Origin: Pseudomonadota bacterium
GTDB taxonomy: Bacteria > Pseudomonadota > Gammaproteobacteria > Steroidobacterales > Steroidobacteraceae
Reading direction: 5' to 3'
Length of the DNA: 44,451 bases
Assembly: GCA_947449495.1 (NCBI GenBank)
Contig: CANFSB010000011.1
Coordinates: 1 to 44,451, forward strand
Part shown: piece by piece, positions 1 through 9,827 of the stretch
How the letters are laid out: each line of letters begins with the position of its first letter
Position numbering within the stretch: position 1 is the stretch's first letter
Position numbers and translations under genes: made by a program
Notes under the pieces: model-generated
Seen by the model: only the letters and a program-made list of their open reading frames with translations
Database searches by the model: none
Told to the model about the DNA's origin: nothing

Positions 1-1
1 C

Positions 2-1273
2 CGTACGGTCATTGGTTCGGGCTCGCCCAACAAGGCCGGCAGCAACAAGACCCACGGCGAGCCGCTGGGCGCCGCCGAGGTCGAGGCCACCCGCAAGCAC
101 ATCGGCTGGAACCATCCTCCCTTCGAGATTCCGGTCGACATCCGTGCCGACTGGGATCAGCGCACGGCCGGTGCCGTAGCGCAGCAGGCCTGGCAGGGCC
201 TGTTTGACCGCTATGCCGCCGCTCATCCGGAGCTGGCCGCCGAGCTGACCCGGCGTCTGTCGGGCGCCTTGCCGGCCGACTGGCCCACAGTGCTGTCGAC
301 TCTTGGTCAAAAGGTCGCCGCGCAGACCGCGCCACAAGCCACGCGCCAGTCGTCGCAGCTGGCGCTGGATGCACTTGGTCCGCATCTGGGTGAGCTGGTC
401 GGCGGTTCAGCCGACCTGACCGGCTCCAACAACACCTTCCGTAAAGACTCACGTGCGGTCACCGCTGAGGACGCCAGCGGCAACTACGTCAACTACGGAG
501 TGCGCGAATTCGCCATGACGGCCATGATGAATGGCATGGCGCTGCATGGTGGTTTTCATCCCTATGCGGGCACCTTTCTGGTGTTCTCGGACTACGCGCG
601 CAATGCGGTACGGCTGGCTGCCCTCATGCGCCAGCCAGTGGTGCTGGTCTATACCCACGATTCCATCGGTCTGGGTGAGGACGGCCCCACCCACCAGCCG
701 GTCGAGCATGTGTCCAGCCTGCGCCTGATGCCCAACCTCGACGTGTGGCGTCCTTGCGATGCGGCGGAAACCGCTGCTGCTTGGGTGTCTGCTATCGAGC
801 GCAAGGACGGCCCCAGCACGCTGGTGCTGACCCGCCAAGCGCTGCCGCAGCAGCCGCGTACGCCGGCGCAGCAGGCTGCCATGGCGCGTGGTGGCTACGT
901 GCTGGTCGATTGCGACGGCACGCCCGAACTGATTGTGATGGCCACCGGCTCTGAAGTGGCCTTGGCCGTCGATGCCGCCGCTGCTGTGGCTGCTACAGGT
1001 CGCCGGGTGCGCGTGGTCTCTCTGCCCTGCATCGAGGCCTTCGACCGTCAGGACGCAGCCTGGCGCGAGTCTGTGCTGCCGTCAGCCGTCACTCGTCGCG
1101 TGGCCATTGAAGCCGGCAGCACCGGTTTGTGGTGGCGGTTTGTGGGCACCAACGGTCGGGTTCTGGGTTTGGATCAGTTCGGCGCCTCGGGTAAGGCGGC
1201 GGACTTGTTCCGTCATTTCGGTCTCACAACCGAACATCTGCAGCGAACAATCGTAGAATTGCTGAGTCACTGA
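2..1273 (+). CDS. tkt: Transketolase, C-terminal 423 residues (5' end outside window)
   Basis: Thiamine-diphosphate enzyme that moves two-carbon ketol units between sugar phosphates in the pentose phosphate pathway. The reading frame is open from base 2, so the N-terminal cofactor domain lies mostly upstream. The first visible residues carry the family stretch [10 protein letters not shown]...HGEPLG. The middle domain shows GSADLTGSN and NYGVREFAM, whose Glu is the residue that activates the thiamine ring in this family, then [10 protein letters not shown] and [15 protein letters not shown]. The C-terminal domain follows to a TGA at 1271-1273. It lies 17 bases before gap and probably shares its transcript, tying the pentose phosphate shunt to lower glycolysis. 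Nothing looks broken; it is partial only because the window starts inside it. Confidence 0.97.
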   Translation, partial: RTVIGSGSPNKAGSNKTHGEPLGAAEVEATRKHIGWNHPPFEIPVDIRADWDQRTAGAVAQQAWQGLFDRYAAAHPELAAELTRRLSGALPADWPTVLSTLGQKVAAQTAPQATRQSSQLALDALGPHLGELVGGSADLTGSNNTFRKDSRAVTAEDASGNYVNYGVREFAMTAMMNGMALHGGFHPYAGTFLVFSDYARNAVRLAALMRQPVVLVYTHDSIGLGEDGPTHQPVEHVSSLRLMPNLDVWRPCDAAETAAAWVSAIERKDGPSTLVLTRQALPQQPRTPAQQAAMARGGYVLVDCDGTPELIVMATGSEVALAVDAAAAVAATGRRVRVVSLPCIEAFDRQDAAWRESVLPSAVTRRVAIEAGSTGLWWRFVGTNGRVLGLDQFGASGKAADLFRHFGLTTEHLQRTIVELLSH

Positions 1274-1290
1274 CAGCGAGGTTTCATTTC

Positions 1291-2304
1291 ATGGCGATCA
1301 AGGTTGGCATCAATGGGTACGGCCGCATCGGCCGCAACATCCTGCGCGCGTTGTATGAGTCGGGTCGTACCGGCGACATTCAGGTGGTCGCCATCAACGA
1401 CTTGGGTGACGCCAACGTCAATGCCCATCTCACGCGCTACGACACAGCGCATGGCCGCTTCAATGCCGACGTGTCGGTCGACGGCGACTCTATGGTCATC
1501 AACGGTGACCGCATCCGCGTGCTGTCGCAGCGCGATCCGTCCAAGCTGCCGTGGGGCGAGCTGGGCGTGGACATCGTGTTCGAGTGCACCGGTATCTTCA
1601 CCAGCAAGGCCAAGGCTTCGGCCCATCTGGCCGGCGGCGCCAAAAAGGTGCTCATCTCGGCGCCGGGTGGTTCCGATGTGGATGCCACTGTGGTCTATGG
1701 TGTGAATCACGATGTGCTGTCGTCGGCGCACACAGTGGTGTCCAATGCGTCCTGCACCACCAATTGCCTGGCTCCGCTGGCCAAGGTGCTGCACGACGCC
1801 ATCGGCATCAAGCATGGCTTGATGACCACTATCCACGCCTATACCAACGACCAAGTGCTCACCGACGTCTATCACGAGGACTTGCGCCGTGCGCGCTCGG
1901 CCACGATGTCGATGATCCCCACCAAGACTGGCGCCGCCGCGGCCGTGGGTCTGGTGCTGCCGCAGCTCAAGGGTAAGCTCGATGGCTTTGCCATCCGCGT
2001 GCCGACCATCAACGTGTCCATGGTCGACCTCACCTTCACGGCCAACCGTGAGACCACTGCCGATGAGATCACTGCATTGGTCAAGGCTGCTGCTGCCGGT
2101 CCGCTCAAGGGCGTGCTGGCTTGCACCAACGCACCGCTGGTGTCGATCGATTACAACCACGACCCGGCCTCATCGACCTATGACGCCACGCTCACCAAGG
2201 TGATCGACGGCACTATCGTCAAGGTCTGCTCGTGGTACGACAACGAGTGGGGCTTCTCCAACCGCATGCTCGACACGGCGATGGCTTGGTCAAAGGCCCG
2301 CTGA
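1291..2304 (+). CDS. gap: Glyceraldehyde-3-phosphate dehydrogenase, type I
   Basis: Cytosolic enzyme that oxidises and phosphorylates glyceraldehyde 3-phosphate to 1,3-bisphosphoglycerate. The 337-residue product has the usual length. It opens with the Rossmann motif [10 protein letters not shown], has AINDLGD at the nucleotide-binding strand, and carries the active-site stretch [10 protein letters not shown] with Cys155 as nucleophile. The C-terminal signature [12 protein letters not shown] is intact. The ATG at 1291 follows AGCGAGG in the tkt-gap gap. A possible -10 (TAGAAT, 1254-1259) lies inside the end of tkt without a convincing -35, so an internal promoter is only a guess. It is followed one base later by pgk, so the two are surely co-transcribed. 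Coenzyme choice (NAD or NADP) was not settled from the sequence. Confidence 0.98.
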   Translation: MAIKVGINGYGRIGRNILRALYESGRTGDIQVVAINDLGDANVNAHLTRYDTAHGRFNADVSVDGDSMVINGDRIRVLSQRDPSKLPWGELGVDIVFECTGIFTSKAKASAHLAGGAKKVLISAPGGSDVDATVVYGVNHDVLSSAHTVVSNASCTTNCLAPLAKVLHDAIGIKHGLMTTIHAYTNDQVLTDVYHEDLRRARSATMSMIPTKTGAAAAVGLVLPQLKGKLDGFAIRVPTINVSMVDLTFTANRETTADEITALVKAAAAGPLKGVLACTNAPLVSIDYNHDPASSTYDATLTKVIDGTIVKVCSWYDNEWGFSNRMLDTAMAWSKAR

Positions 2305-2305
2305 G

Positions 2306-3484
2306 ATGACCGTGTTGCAGATGGCACAGCTCGACTTGTCGGGCAAGCGCGTGATGATCCGTGAGGACCTCAACGTACCTATTCAGGGCGGCGAGGTGGT
2401 CAGCGATGCGCGTATCCGCGCGGCATTGCCGACCATCCGTTTGGCCTTGGACAAGGGCGCGCGCGTCATTCTGCTCTCGCATCTGGGTCGACCCACCGAA
2501 GGTAACTTCGATCCGGCGTTGTCGCTTGCACCGGTTGCAGCGCGACTGTCGGCCCTGTTGGGCCGCAGCGTGCCGCTGCTCAAGCACTGGCTCGATGGCG
2601 TCGATGTCGAGCCCGGCCAAGTGGTGTTGTGCGAAAACGTGCGCTTCAACAAGGGCGAGAAAAAAGACGACGAGACCTTGTCGCGGCGCATGGCTGCGCT
2701 GTGTGATGTGTTTGTCATGGATGCGTTTGGCACGGCGCATCGCGCCGAGGCCAGCACCCACGGTGTGGCCCGTTATGCGCCGGTGGCCGCTGCCGGTCCG
2801 CTGCTCATGGGTGAGCTTGAGGCACTTGAGCGCGCGCTGCTGAGCCCCAAGCGTCCACTGGTGGCCATCGTCGCCGGCTCCAAGGTCAGCACCAAACTCA
2901 CGATCCTCGAAGCCTTGCTCGAGAAGGTCGACCGGCTGATCGTCGGCGGCGGCATTGCCAACACCTTCCTGGCTGCCACGGGTGTGGCGGTCGGCAAGTC
3001 GCTGTGCGAAGTCGATCAACTGGAGACTTGCCGTCGCCTGTTGTCGCGCGCGCACGAGCGTGGTGCTGATATTCCATTGCCCACCGATGTGGTCACTGCC
3101 AAAGAGTTTGCGGCCACGGCGCATGCCGATGTGCGCGGCGTTCATGATGTCGCTGCAGATGATCTGATCCTCGACATTGGCCCCGACACCGCAGAACGTC
3201 TGGCGCGCATCATCAGTGAAGCCGGTACGGTGTTGTGGAACGGTCCGGTCGGCGTGTTTGAGTTCGACCAGTTCGGTGAAGGCACGCGCGCCATTGCCAG
3301 TGCCATCGCCAGCAGCAAGGCGTTCTCGCTTGCCGGCGGCGGCGACACGCTGGCGGCCATCGAAAAATACGGTGTCGAAGACGGCATCTCCTACATTTCC
3401 ACGGGTGGTGGCGCTTTCCTCGAGTTCGTCGAGGGTAAGAAGCTGCCGGCGGTTGCGGTCCTCGAGGACCGCGCAGTCCAGTAA
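2306..3484 (+). CDS. pgk: Phosphoglycerate kinase
   Basis: Transfers phosphate from 1,3-bisphosphoglycerate to ADP, the step after GAPDH. The product has 392 residues, normal for bacterial Pgk. Near the N-terminus is REDLNVP, where many homologues have RVDLNVP, followed by SHLGRP for substrate binding. The nucleotide-binding half shows [17 protein letters not shown] and GGGDTLAAI. The start ATG at 2306 lies one base past the gap stop (TGAGATG), which points to coupled translation. The gene ends 45 bases before pyk. A long open frame on the opposite strand across this gene and pyk is a codon-bias artefact. Confidence 0.98.
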   Translation: MTVLQMAQLDLSGKRVMIREDLNVPIQGGEVVSDARIRAALPTIRLALDKGARVILLSHLGRPTEGNFDPALSLAPVAARLSALLGRSVPLLKHWLDGVDVEPGQVVLCENVRFNKGEKKDDETLSRRMAALCDVFVMDAFGTAHRAEASTHGVARYAPVAAAGPLLMGELEALERALLSPKRPLVAIVAGSKVSTKLTILEALLEKVDRLIVGGGIANTFLAATGVAVGKSLCEVDQLETCRRLLSRAHERGADIPLPTDVVTAKEFAATAHADVRGVHDVAADDLILDIGPDTAERLARIISEAGTVLWNGPVGVFEFDQFGEGTRAIASAIASSKAFSLAGGGDTLAAIEKYGVEDGISYISTGGGAFLEFVEGKKLPAVAVLEDRAVQ

Positions 3485-3529
3485 GAGACCCCAGACAGCA
3501 CCCCCGCGGGTGCCAAGTGAGCAGCATAG

Positions 3530-4960
3530 ATGTTCAGGCGTACCAAAATTGTGGCCACTCTCGGACCGGCCACCGATGATCCGGCAGTATTGCGCGGCAT
3601 GATTGAGGCAGGCCTTGATATGGCCCGCATCAACTTCTCGCATGGCACGCGCGAGGACATGCGCCGTCGCATCGTGCAGGTGCGTGAGGCAGCAGCAGAG
3701 GTCGGTCGTCCCGTGGGCATTCTTGCCGATCTGGCAGGGCCCAAAATTCGCATCGAGAGTTTTTCTCAGGGCCGCATTCATCTGGCAGAGGGCCAGGAGT
3801 TTGCACTCGATACCAGCCTCGATCCGTCGGCTGGTAATGAGCGCGAAGTGGGCTGCGCCTACAAAGATTTGCCTCGTGACGTGAAGTCCGGTGACTCGCT
3901 GCTGCTGGCCGACGGCTTCATCGTGCTCGATGTCCTCAGCGTTGCCGGCACTCGCATTGAGTGCGTCACGCGCATCGGTGGCGAGCTGTCCAATCGCAAA
4001 GGTGTCAATCGCCAAGGCGGTGGTTTGTCAGCGCCGGCGTTGACCGACAAAGACCTTGAGGACATCAAGTTCGCCGCCGAGATGGCGGTCGATTATGTGG
4101 CGGTGTCGTTTGCTCGCGATGCGGCCGATATCCGTCGTGCTCAGTCAGAGCTGCGCAAGTGGCGCGGCAAGGCGCATGTGGTTGCCAAGATCGAACGTCA
4201 CGAGGCCATCGAAAATCTCGCGCAGATCCTTGCCGTCACCGATGCGGTGATGGTGGCGCGCGGTGATCTGGGCGTTGAGATGGGTTATGCAGAGCTCACG
4301 GGTCTGCAGAAGACCATCATCCCGCAGGCACTGGCAGCCAATCGAGTCGTGATCACTGCCACACAGATGATGGAGTCCATGATCAATAGCCCGGTGCCCA
4401 CCCGCGCCGAGGTCAGCGACGTAGCCAACGCAGTGCTCGATGGCACCGATGCGGTGATGCTGTCGGCCGAGACGGCCGCGGGTAAGTTCCCGATCAAGGC
4501 CGTGCAGGCCATGAACGACGTGATTCTGGGTGCCGAGAAATACGAGCTGGGCAATCCCGGCAGTGTGCGTACCGAGGGCGAGTTCCAGAACACCGAGGAA
4601 GCGATCGCCAAGGCGGTGATGTACACCGCCAATCACCTGCGCGTACGGGCCATCGTGGCGCTCACGGAGTCGGGCCTGACGCCGTTGTGGATGTCACGTA
4701 TCCGTGTCGACATTCCGGTGTATGCGTTCACGCGCCAAGAGAGTACGCGCGGTCGCGTTACGCTATATCGCGGCGTCTATCCGGTGTTGTTCGATGTCAC
4801 CCACACAGTGCCTGATCAGACTCAGCAGGCGATCTTTGATCGCTTGCTGGATGCGGGGATTGTCGATGTGGGTGACCAGATCATTCTCACCAAGGGTGAT
4901 TTGTCTGGTGTTCAAGGTGGCACCAATTCGCTGCAGATCCTGCGCGTGGTGCGCCGCTGA
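3530..4960 (+). CDS. pyk: Pyruvate kinase
   Basis: Makes pyruvate and ATP from phosphoenolpyruvate, closing this glycolytic cluster. The 476-residue protein starts MFRRTKIVATLGPATDD and continues with ARINFSHG and ADLAGPKIR, resembling E. coli PykA more than PykF. The signature region has VVAKIERHEAI, VMVARGDLGVE (metal site) and ITATQMMESM. The B domain is inserted after PKIR and the C-terminal regulatory domain is complete. The ATG at 3530 sits about 11 bases after GTGAGCAG, an acceptable ribosome site. A perfect 10-base inverted repeat follows the stop, and the next gene is convergent, so the operon probably ends here. No fructose-bisphosphate aldolase gene follows within the window. Confidence 0.97.
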   Translation: MFRRTKIVATLGPATDDPAVLRGMIEAGLDMARINFSHGTREDMRRRIVQVREAAAEVGRPVGILADLAGPKIRIESFSQGRIHLAEGQEFALDTSLDPSAGNEREVGCAYKDLPRDVKSGDSLLLADGFIVLDVLSVAGTRIECVTRIGGELSNRKGVNRQGGGLSAPALTDKDLEDIKFAAEMAVDYVAVSFARDAADIRRAQSELRKWRGKAHVVAKIERHEAIENLAQILAVTDAVMVARGDLGVEMGYAELTGLQKTIIPQALAANRVVITATQMMESMINSPVPTRAEVSDVANAVLDGTDAVMLSAETAAGKFPIKAVQAMNDVILGAEKYELGNPGSVRTEGEFQNTEEAIAKAVMYTANHLRVRAIVALTESGLTPLWMSRIRVDIPVYAFTRQESTRGRVTLYRGVYPVLFDVTHTVPDQTQQAIFDRLLDAGIVDVGDQIILTKGDLSGVQGGTNSLQILRVVRR

Positions 4961-4969
4961 GGGCGACTA

Positions 4970-4993
4970 GGGCCGGCGCTTGTGCGCCGGCCC
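4970..4993. terminator. Perfect 10-bp hairpin between convergent pyk and peroxiredoxin genes
   Basis: GGGCCGGCGC, loop TTGT, then GCGCCGGCCC gives ten uninterrupted GC pairs between two convergent stop codons. There is no T-run on either side, so it is not a classical intrinsic terminator. It may block read-through or protect 3' ends. Confidence 0.55.
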
Positions 4994-5008
4994 GTCTACT
5001 AGGGGTGA

Positions 5009-5614
5009 TCAGCCCTTGGTCTTGGCGGAACCCTTGAGCGTTTCGATGTCCGCCAGCAGCTCCTTCGAGTGGCCTTCCGGCTTGACCTTCTCGTAGTGGC
5101 GCACGATGCGGCCCTGCGGATCGATCAGGAAGGTGTCGCGGCGCGCGATGGTCATCGGGCCGAAGCTGGTCAGCACACCGTAACGCGTGGCTACTTCCTT
5201 GTTGGCATCGGCCAGCAGCGAGAACGGCAGACCATGCTTGTCAGCAAAAGCCTTGTGCGAGTCGACGTCGTCAACGCTTACACCCAGCACGACGGCGCCA
5301 GCCTTACGGAAGGCAAACACATCGTCGCGGAACTCACAGGCCTCGGTGGTGCAGCCAGGGGTCTGATCCTTCGGGTAGAAGTACAGCACGACCCATTTGC
5401 CGCGCTGCTCTTCCAGGCTGACCCACTTGCCAGTCTGGTCCTGCAGGCGGATGGCCGGTGCCAGCGCGCCAACAGCCGGTGCAGTGGCATTGGCTGTGGG
5501 CAGGTCGGCGGCCACGGCTGTGACGGTGTTGATGCTGGCGGCGCCGATCAAGGCGGCGGCAGCGGCTACAGCAAACTTGCGCAGTGTTGTGCGATGAGCG
5601 GAGCATGAACGCAT
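5009..5614 (-). CDS. Exported thioredoxin-dependent peroxiredoxin, PrxQ/BCP type
   Basis: Thiol peroxidase that reduces hydrogen peroxide and organic hydroperoxides. The 201-residue product begins with a Sec-type signal (RTTLRKF, then an alanine-rich hydrophobic run to about residue 36, with AVAAD as a plausible cleavage zone). The thioredoxin fold follows: VLYFYPKDQTPGCTTEAC contains the peroxidatic Cys88 and the resolving Cys93 five residues later, as in PrxQ/BCP enzymes, and FLIDPQGRIV matches the family. E. coli BCP has no signal peptide, so export to the periplasm is the notable feature. It diverges from the patatin-like gene; the start codons are 54 bases apart if the ATG chosen for that gene is right. 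Confidence 0.93.
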   Translation of the reverse strand: MRSCSAHRTTLRKFAVAAAAALIGAASINTVTAVAADLPTANATAPAVGALAPAIRLQDQTGKWVSLEEQRGKWVVLYFYPKDQTPGCTTEACEFRDDVFAFRKAGAVVLGVSVDDVDSHKAFADKHGLPFSLLADANKEVATRYGVLTSFGPMTIARRDTFLIDPQGRIVRHYEKVKPEGHSKELLADIETLKGSAKTKG

Positions 5615-5668
5615 GATGTGTTCCCCAGCGGGCCAAGACGGCCCGGTCTTGATGGCAATAGTAGCGGC

Positions 5669-6889
5669 ATGCTGATCAACCCGTCATCCCGTCCACAGGT
5701 TCCAGGTCTGGTTCTGACCGGCGGCGGCGCGCGCGCGGCGTATCAAGCCGGGGTCCTCAAGGGTCTTTCCCAGTTGCTGCCGCAATCGGCCAACCCGTTC
5801 CGCGTCATCGTCGGCACCTCGGCCGGAGCGGTGTCGGCGGCTGTCATTGCCACCCATGCCCACCGTTGGCACGCCGCGGTGGCCGAAATCGAGCGAGTCT
5901 GGGCGGGCTTTCACGTCGATCAGGTGTTTGAAGTGGGTGCCTGGCCCATGCTCAAAGCCGGTCTGCATTGGCTCACCTCGCTGGCCAGCGGGGGTTGGCT
6001 GCTCGATCCGCCGCAGTCCTTGCTGTCCAACCGGCCGCTGCGCCGATTGCTGCAGCACAGCATCGCTTGGCAGGGGCTGCAGCGTGGCTTGGCGCGCGGC
6101 GATTTGGATGCGCTGGCGCTGTGTGCCAGTGGTTACAGCAGTGGCAAGTCAGTGGCGTATTTTGCTGCTGATGCAGGGGTCGAGGAATGGACGCGTCGAC
6201 AGCACGTGGGTCGTCGCGCCGCGTTGACCTTGGATCATCTGATGGCCAGCTTGGCTGTGCCGCTGCTGTTTCCGCCGCAGCAACTCGATGGTGAGTTTCA
6301 TGGCGACGGGGCCATGCGCCAGTTGGCGCCGCTGAGTCCCGCAGCCCATCTGGGCGCCACACGATTGCTGATCATCGGAGTGCGCTCGAGTCGGGAGCGC
6401 GAGGTCGCACCGCTGCAAACAGCACCACCGGGACCTGCGCAATTGCTCGGCTATGCGCTGGACAACCTGTTCATGGATCAGATCTATGCCGATCAACAAC
6501 AGATGCAGCGCGTCAATTTGCTGGTGCGTCATGCACCGCAGGCCGTGCCGGGTGCGCGTCATGTGGACACACTGTTGATGCAGCCCAGCCAAGACCCGGC
6601 AGCCATTGCGCAGCGCCATATCAGTTGCTTGCCGCGCAGCTTGCGGGCGTTCTTGCGTGTCGGCGGCGCGCGCGGCGCACGCGGTGCACGCTTGGCCAGT
6701 TACCTGATGTTTGAAGCGCCCTACACGCAGGAGCTGATCGCGCTGGGCTACCGAGATGCGTTGGCGCGCGGCCCCGAGTTGGTCGCGTTTCTGACCGGGG
6801 CTGACTTAGGTGAGGAAGATGGTGCCCAAGCCCAGCAGCGTGGCGAAGCCGATACAGTCGGTGAACGTAGTGAGGATCACGCCGGCTGA
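5669..6889 (+). CDS. Patatin-like phospholipase
   Basis: Predicted serine lipid acyl hydrolase of the patatin/RssA type. With the ATG at 5669 it has 406 residues. The oxyanion loop GGGARAAYQAG covers residues 18-28, the nucleophile elbow GTSAG has Ser51, and the catalytic Asp is in DGA at 213-215, so the Ser-Asp dyad is complete. There is no signal peptide, suggesting a cytosolic or membrane-associated enzyme. The frame stays open to a GTG at 5618, but that start would abut the divergent peroxiredoxin start and family similarity begins only after 5669; no strong ribosome site supports either start. Its last 28 codons lie antisense to the end of mgtE. The lipid substrate is unknown. Confidence 0.9.
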   Translation: MLINPSSRPQVPGLVLTGGGARAAYQAGVLKGLSQLLPQSANPFRVIVGTSAGAVSAAVIATHAHRWHAAVAEIERVWAGFHVDQVFEVGAWPMLKAGLHWLTSLASGGWLLDPPQSLLSNRPLRRLLQHSIAWQGLQRGLARGDLDALALCASGYSSGKSVAYFAADAGVEEWTRRQHVGRRAALTLDHLMASLAVPLLFPPQQLDGEFHGDGAMRQLAPLSPAAHLGATRLLIIGVRSSREREVAPLQTAPPGPAQLLGYALDNLFMDQIYADQQQMQRVNLLVRHAPQAVPGARHVDTLLMQPSQDPAAIAQRHISCLPRSLRAFLRVGGARGARGARLASYLMFEAPYTQELIALGYRDALARGPELVAFLTGADLGEEDGAQAQQRGEADTVGERSEDHAG

Positions 6890-8182
6890 CAGCGCCGGAT
6901 CGATACGTAAGCGTCGCAGTGTCAGCGGCACCAGTACGCCCACCGAGGCAGCGGCCAGCAGGTTCACGACCATTGCAGTGCCGATGATGATCGACAGCTT
7001 GGTGCCACCGATCCACGCGGCAGTGGACAAGCCCACCACCAGCGCCATCAACATGCCGTTGATCATGCCGACGCCCATTTCGCGCATCAGCAGCCAGCGC
7101 GCATCGCTCCATTGCACCTGTCCCAGCGCAATGCCGCGAATGATGAGCGTGACAGTCTGTGTGCCGGCAATGCCGCCCATGCTGGCCACGATCGGCATCA
7201 GCACAGCCAGTGCAGCAACCTTTTCGATAGTGCCCTCGAAGGCGGCGACCACGAACGACGCTAAAAACGCGGTAGCCAGGTTGATGGCCAACCAGATAAC
7301 GCGACGACGTGTGGAGGGCATCACGGCCGCGAACACATCTTCTTCGTCGCGCAGACCCGCACCGGCCATGATTTCGTGCGCGGCTTCTTCGCTGATCACG
7401 TCGACCACGTCATCGACTGTGATGCGACCCAGCAGCAGGCCGTCGTCATCGACCACAGCAGTGGAGACCAGATCGCGAGCTTGGAACAGCTGCGCCACTT
7501 CGTTGGCTGGTGTGCCAGGGGCAAGTCGTACGGCTTCTGAGTCAAGGCTCTCGCCCACCAAGCGTTCCGGGTCTTCGGTCAGCAAGCGTGACAGCGTGAC
7601 AGTGCCCAGAAAGCGGTCCCCGCGATCCACAACGAACAGACGGTCGGTGCGTTCCGGCAGTTCGCCGCGCATGCGCAGATAGCGCAGCACGACTTCAATC
7701 GACACGTCTGCACGCACGCTGACCGTGTCGGTGCTCATCAGACTGCCGGCGGTATCGTCCGCCCAGGACAGCATGCGGTTGAGTCGTTCGCGATCGAGCT
7801 GGTCCATGTTGCGCAGCAGTTGCTGCGTGACCGTCTCGGGAAGGCTGTCGATCAGATCGGCCAGATCCTCCACTTCCATGCTCTCGGCGGCTGCAGCCAG
7901 CTCTTCGGGATCCATGTCGCTGATGAGCTCATCGCGCACGTCGTCACTGAGCTCGACCAGCACGTCGCCATCGATTTCAGGTTCGGTCAGCTCCCAAAGA
8001 AACTCGCGGCGGCGCGGCGGCAGCGATTCGAGCAGTTGGGCAATCTCGGCTGGATGCATCGTGGCGACCAGCCGCTGCGCTGCACGCACCGCACCCTCGT
8101 CCAGCGCTTCGCGCAGGGCGGCGACGCGCGCGGCCTTTTCGGGGCGCGTGGCTTCGGACTTGATGTCGTCGTGAGTGCTCAT
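6806..8182 (-). CDS. mgtE: Magnesium transporter/channel MgtE
   Basis: Inner-membrane Mg2+ channel gated by cytosolic Mg2+. The 458 residues divide into an N-terminal superhelical domain (about 1-130, rich in acidic repeats such as LLESLPPRRRE and DLIDSLPET), two CBS domains (about 135-260, with DRFLGTVTLSRLL and GLLLGRITVDDVVDVI), and five membrane helices (about 285-458). The pore region shows MPIVASMGGIAGTQ, and the last helix has TTFTDCIGFATLLG with the conserved Asp. The ATG at 8182 overlaps the ETF-QO stop by four bases, so the two are one transcript. The end runs 84 bases into the convergent lipase gene. Mg2+ is the family substrate; Co2+ passage is also known in this family. Confidence 0.96.
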   Translation of the reverse strand: MSTHDDIKSEATRPEKAARVAALREALDEGAVRAAQRLVATMHPAEIAQLLESLPPRRREFLWELTEPEIDGDVLVELSDDVRDELISDMDPEELAAAAESMEVEDLADLIDSLPETVTQQLLRNMDQLDRERLNRMLSWADDTAGSLMSTDTVSVRADVSIEVVLRYLRMRGELPERTDRLFVVDRGDRFLGTVTLSRLLTEDPERLVGESLDSEAVRLAPGTPANEVAQLFQARDLVSTAVVDDDGLLLGRITVDDVVDVISEEAAHEIMAGAGLRDEEDVFAAVMPSTRRRVIWLAINLATAFLASFVVAAFEGTIEKVAALAVLMPIVASMGGIAGTQTVTLIIRGIALGQVQWSDARWLLMREMGVGMINGMLMALVVGLSTAAWIGGTKLSIIIGTAMVVNLLAAASVGVLVPLTLRRLRIDPALSAGVILTTFTDCIGFATLLGLGTIFLT

Positions 8183-9789
8183 AATCCTGCGTAGTTTGGA
8201 CCGGATCCGCCTTCAGGTGTGATCCAGGTGATCTGAGCATAGGGGTCTTTGATGTCACAGGCCTTGCAGTGCACGCAATTGGCTGCGTTGATCTGCAGAC
8301 GCTTGCCACCGCTGCCATCGTCGATCATCTCGTACACACCGGCCGGGCAGAAGCGTGTGCAAGGGTTGCCGTACTCGGTGGCGCAGCGCGTGGCGCAGAT
8401 CTGTGTATCGGCTACCTTCAGATGCGCCGGTTGGCGCTCATCGTGCTGCGTCGATGCAAAGAACACCGACGCCGTGCGATCACGAGGCGCCAGATCGCGC
8501 TCTACCCACCCGCGATCGGGCGAGCTGAAGTCATCAAGCTTGCCCAGTGCAGTGTTGCTGCTGTTGCGCAGTGTCCAAGGACTGCGGCCGCCAACCAATG
8601 TTTCGAAGGCTGCATTAGCAAGGCCTGCCCACAGGCCACCTTTGAACCCGGGCTTGATGTTGCGCACTTGATGTAGCTCGCGGCCACCAGGGGATGCGCG
8701 CCAGCGTGCATCAAAGCCCGCACTGCTGCCGTGTTCGATCAAGTGCTCGGCGGCCAGCATGCCGCTGCGCAGTGCCTGGTGAACACCTTTGATCTTGGGA
8801 AAGTTGAGTGTGCCGCCGGCATCGCCGGCCAGCAGTGCACCGGGCATATCCAGCTTGGGCATGGACTGCCAGCCGCCTGCCGCAATGGTGCGTGCACCGG
8901 CACCGAGTAACTGCCCGCCTTCAAGCAGCGCTTTTACTGAAGGGTGATGCTTGAACTGCTGAAAGGCTTCGAAGGGCGAGAAACGCGGATCTTGATAGTC
9001 CAGGCCGGCAACAAAGCCGATGTACACACGGTCCTGATCCAAGTGATAGATAAAACTGCCGCCATAGGTGGCGCTGTCCAGCGGCCAACCCAGTGAGTGC
9101 TGCACCAATCCTGGTTGCACGCGACCTGGCGGCAGTTGCCACAGCTCTTTCATGCCCAGCGCATAGGTCTGCGGCGAGCAGTCGCGATCCAACCTGTAAT
9201 GGGCAATGAGTGTTTTGCTCAGGCTGCCGCGGCAGCCCTCAGCCAGCACGGTGGTGCGGGCGCGGATCTCGGGGCCGGGAGTAAAGTCCGGCCCGGGCGT
9301 GCCGTCGTGTTGCAGCCCCATGTCGCCGATGCACACACCAGCCACCGAGTCGTCGTCATTGAACAGCACGCGCGCACCGGCAAAGCCGGCGAAGACATCG
9401 ACCCCCAGCGCTTCTGCAGCGGCGGCCATCTGCGGCATCAGCAGACCCAGCGACACGATGAGATTGCCGTGGTTGTTCTGCTGCGGCGGCACAGGCAGTG
9501 ACCACTGGCCTTTGCGAGTGAGCAGACGCAGTTCGTCGCGGGTGACCGGCACACAGGTGGCGGGCGGGTTGTCGCGCCATTGCGGCAACAGCGCATCTAA
9601 GGGACCTGGCTCGATGACCGCACCGGAGAGCGTGTGGCTGCCGATGGCGGCGGCCTTCTCTAGAACGCAGACCGACAGCTCGGGCTGCAGTTGCTTTAGA
9701 CGGATGGCGCAGGCAAGGCCGGCGGGGCCTGCGCCCACAACCAGCACGTCGTACTCCATCACGTCGCGTTCGATATCAGCGGTGCTCAT
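8179..9789 (-). CDS. Electron transfer flavoprotein-ubiquinone oxidoreductase
   Basis: Membrane-associated FAD and 4Fe-4S enzyme that passes electrons from reduced ETF (fatty-acid and amino-acid oxidation) to ubiquinone. The 536-residue protein begins with the dinucleotide fold DVLVVGAGPAGLACA and has LEKAAAIGSHTLSGAV, typical of ETF-QO. The middle shows LLAGDAGGTLNFPKIKG, and the C-terminus carries the cluster motif region CTRFCPAGVYE plus NCVHCKACDIKDP. The normal length is about 540-600. Translation could also begin at the Met at residue 11, nearer the FAD fold. No etfA or etfB is in the window. It is translationally coupled to mgtE, which does not suggest a shared function. Confidence 0.96.
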   Translation of the reverse strand: MSTADIERDVMEYDVLVVGAGPAGLACAIRLKQLQPELSVCVLEKAAAIGSHTLSGAVIEPGPLDALLPQWRDNPPATCVPVTRDELRLLTRKGQWSLPVPPQQNNHGNLIVSLGLLMPQMAAAAEALGVDVFAGFAGARVLFNDDDSVAGVCIGDMGLQHDGTPGPDFTPGPEIRARTTVLAEGCRGSLSKTLIAHYRLDRDCSPQTYALGMKELWQLPPGRVQPGLVQHSLGWPLDSATYGGSFIYHLDQDRVYIGFVAGLDYQDPRFSPFEAFQQFKHHPSVKALLEGGQLLGAGARTIAAGGWQSMPKLDMPGALLAGDAGGTLNFPKIKGVHQALRSGMLAAEHLIEHGSSAGFDARWRASPGGRELHQVRNIKPGFKGGLWAGLANAAFETLVGGRSPWTLRNSSNTALGKLDDFSSPDRGWVERDLAPRDRTASVFFASTQHDERQPAHLKVADTQICATRCATEYGNPCTRFCPAGVYEMIDDGSGGKRLQINAANCVHCKACDIKDPYAQITWITPEGGSGPNYAGL

Positions 9790-9827
9790 TGCGCCATGAT
9801 AAACGCTGTGCCGCCGAGCGGCGCGAT

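Noticed and set aside
1267-2160. 297-codon open frame antisense to gap
   Set aside because: His/Gly-rich composition typical of an antisense frame; gap explains the sequence fully.
2219-4015. 598-codon open frame on the leftward strand
   Set aside because: It lies fully antisense to pgk and pyk, which have complete motifs; long antisense frames are expected from GC-biased codon use. It has no recognisable domain.
5618-5668. GTG start at 5618 for the patatin-like gene
   Set aside because: It would add 17 unconserved residues and nearly touch the divergent peroxiredoxin start; ATG 5669 fits the family better.
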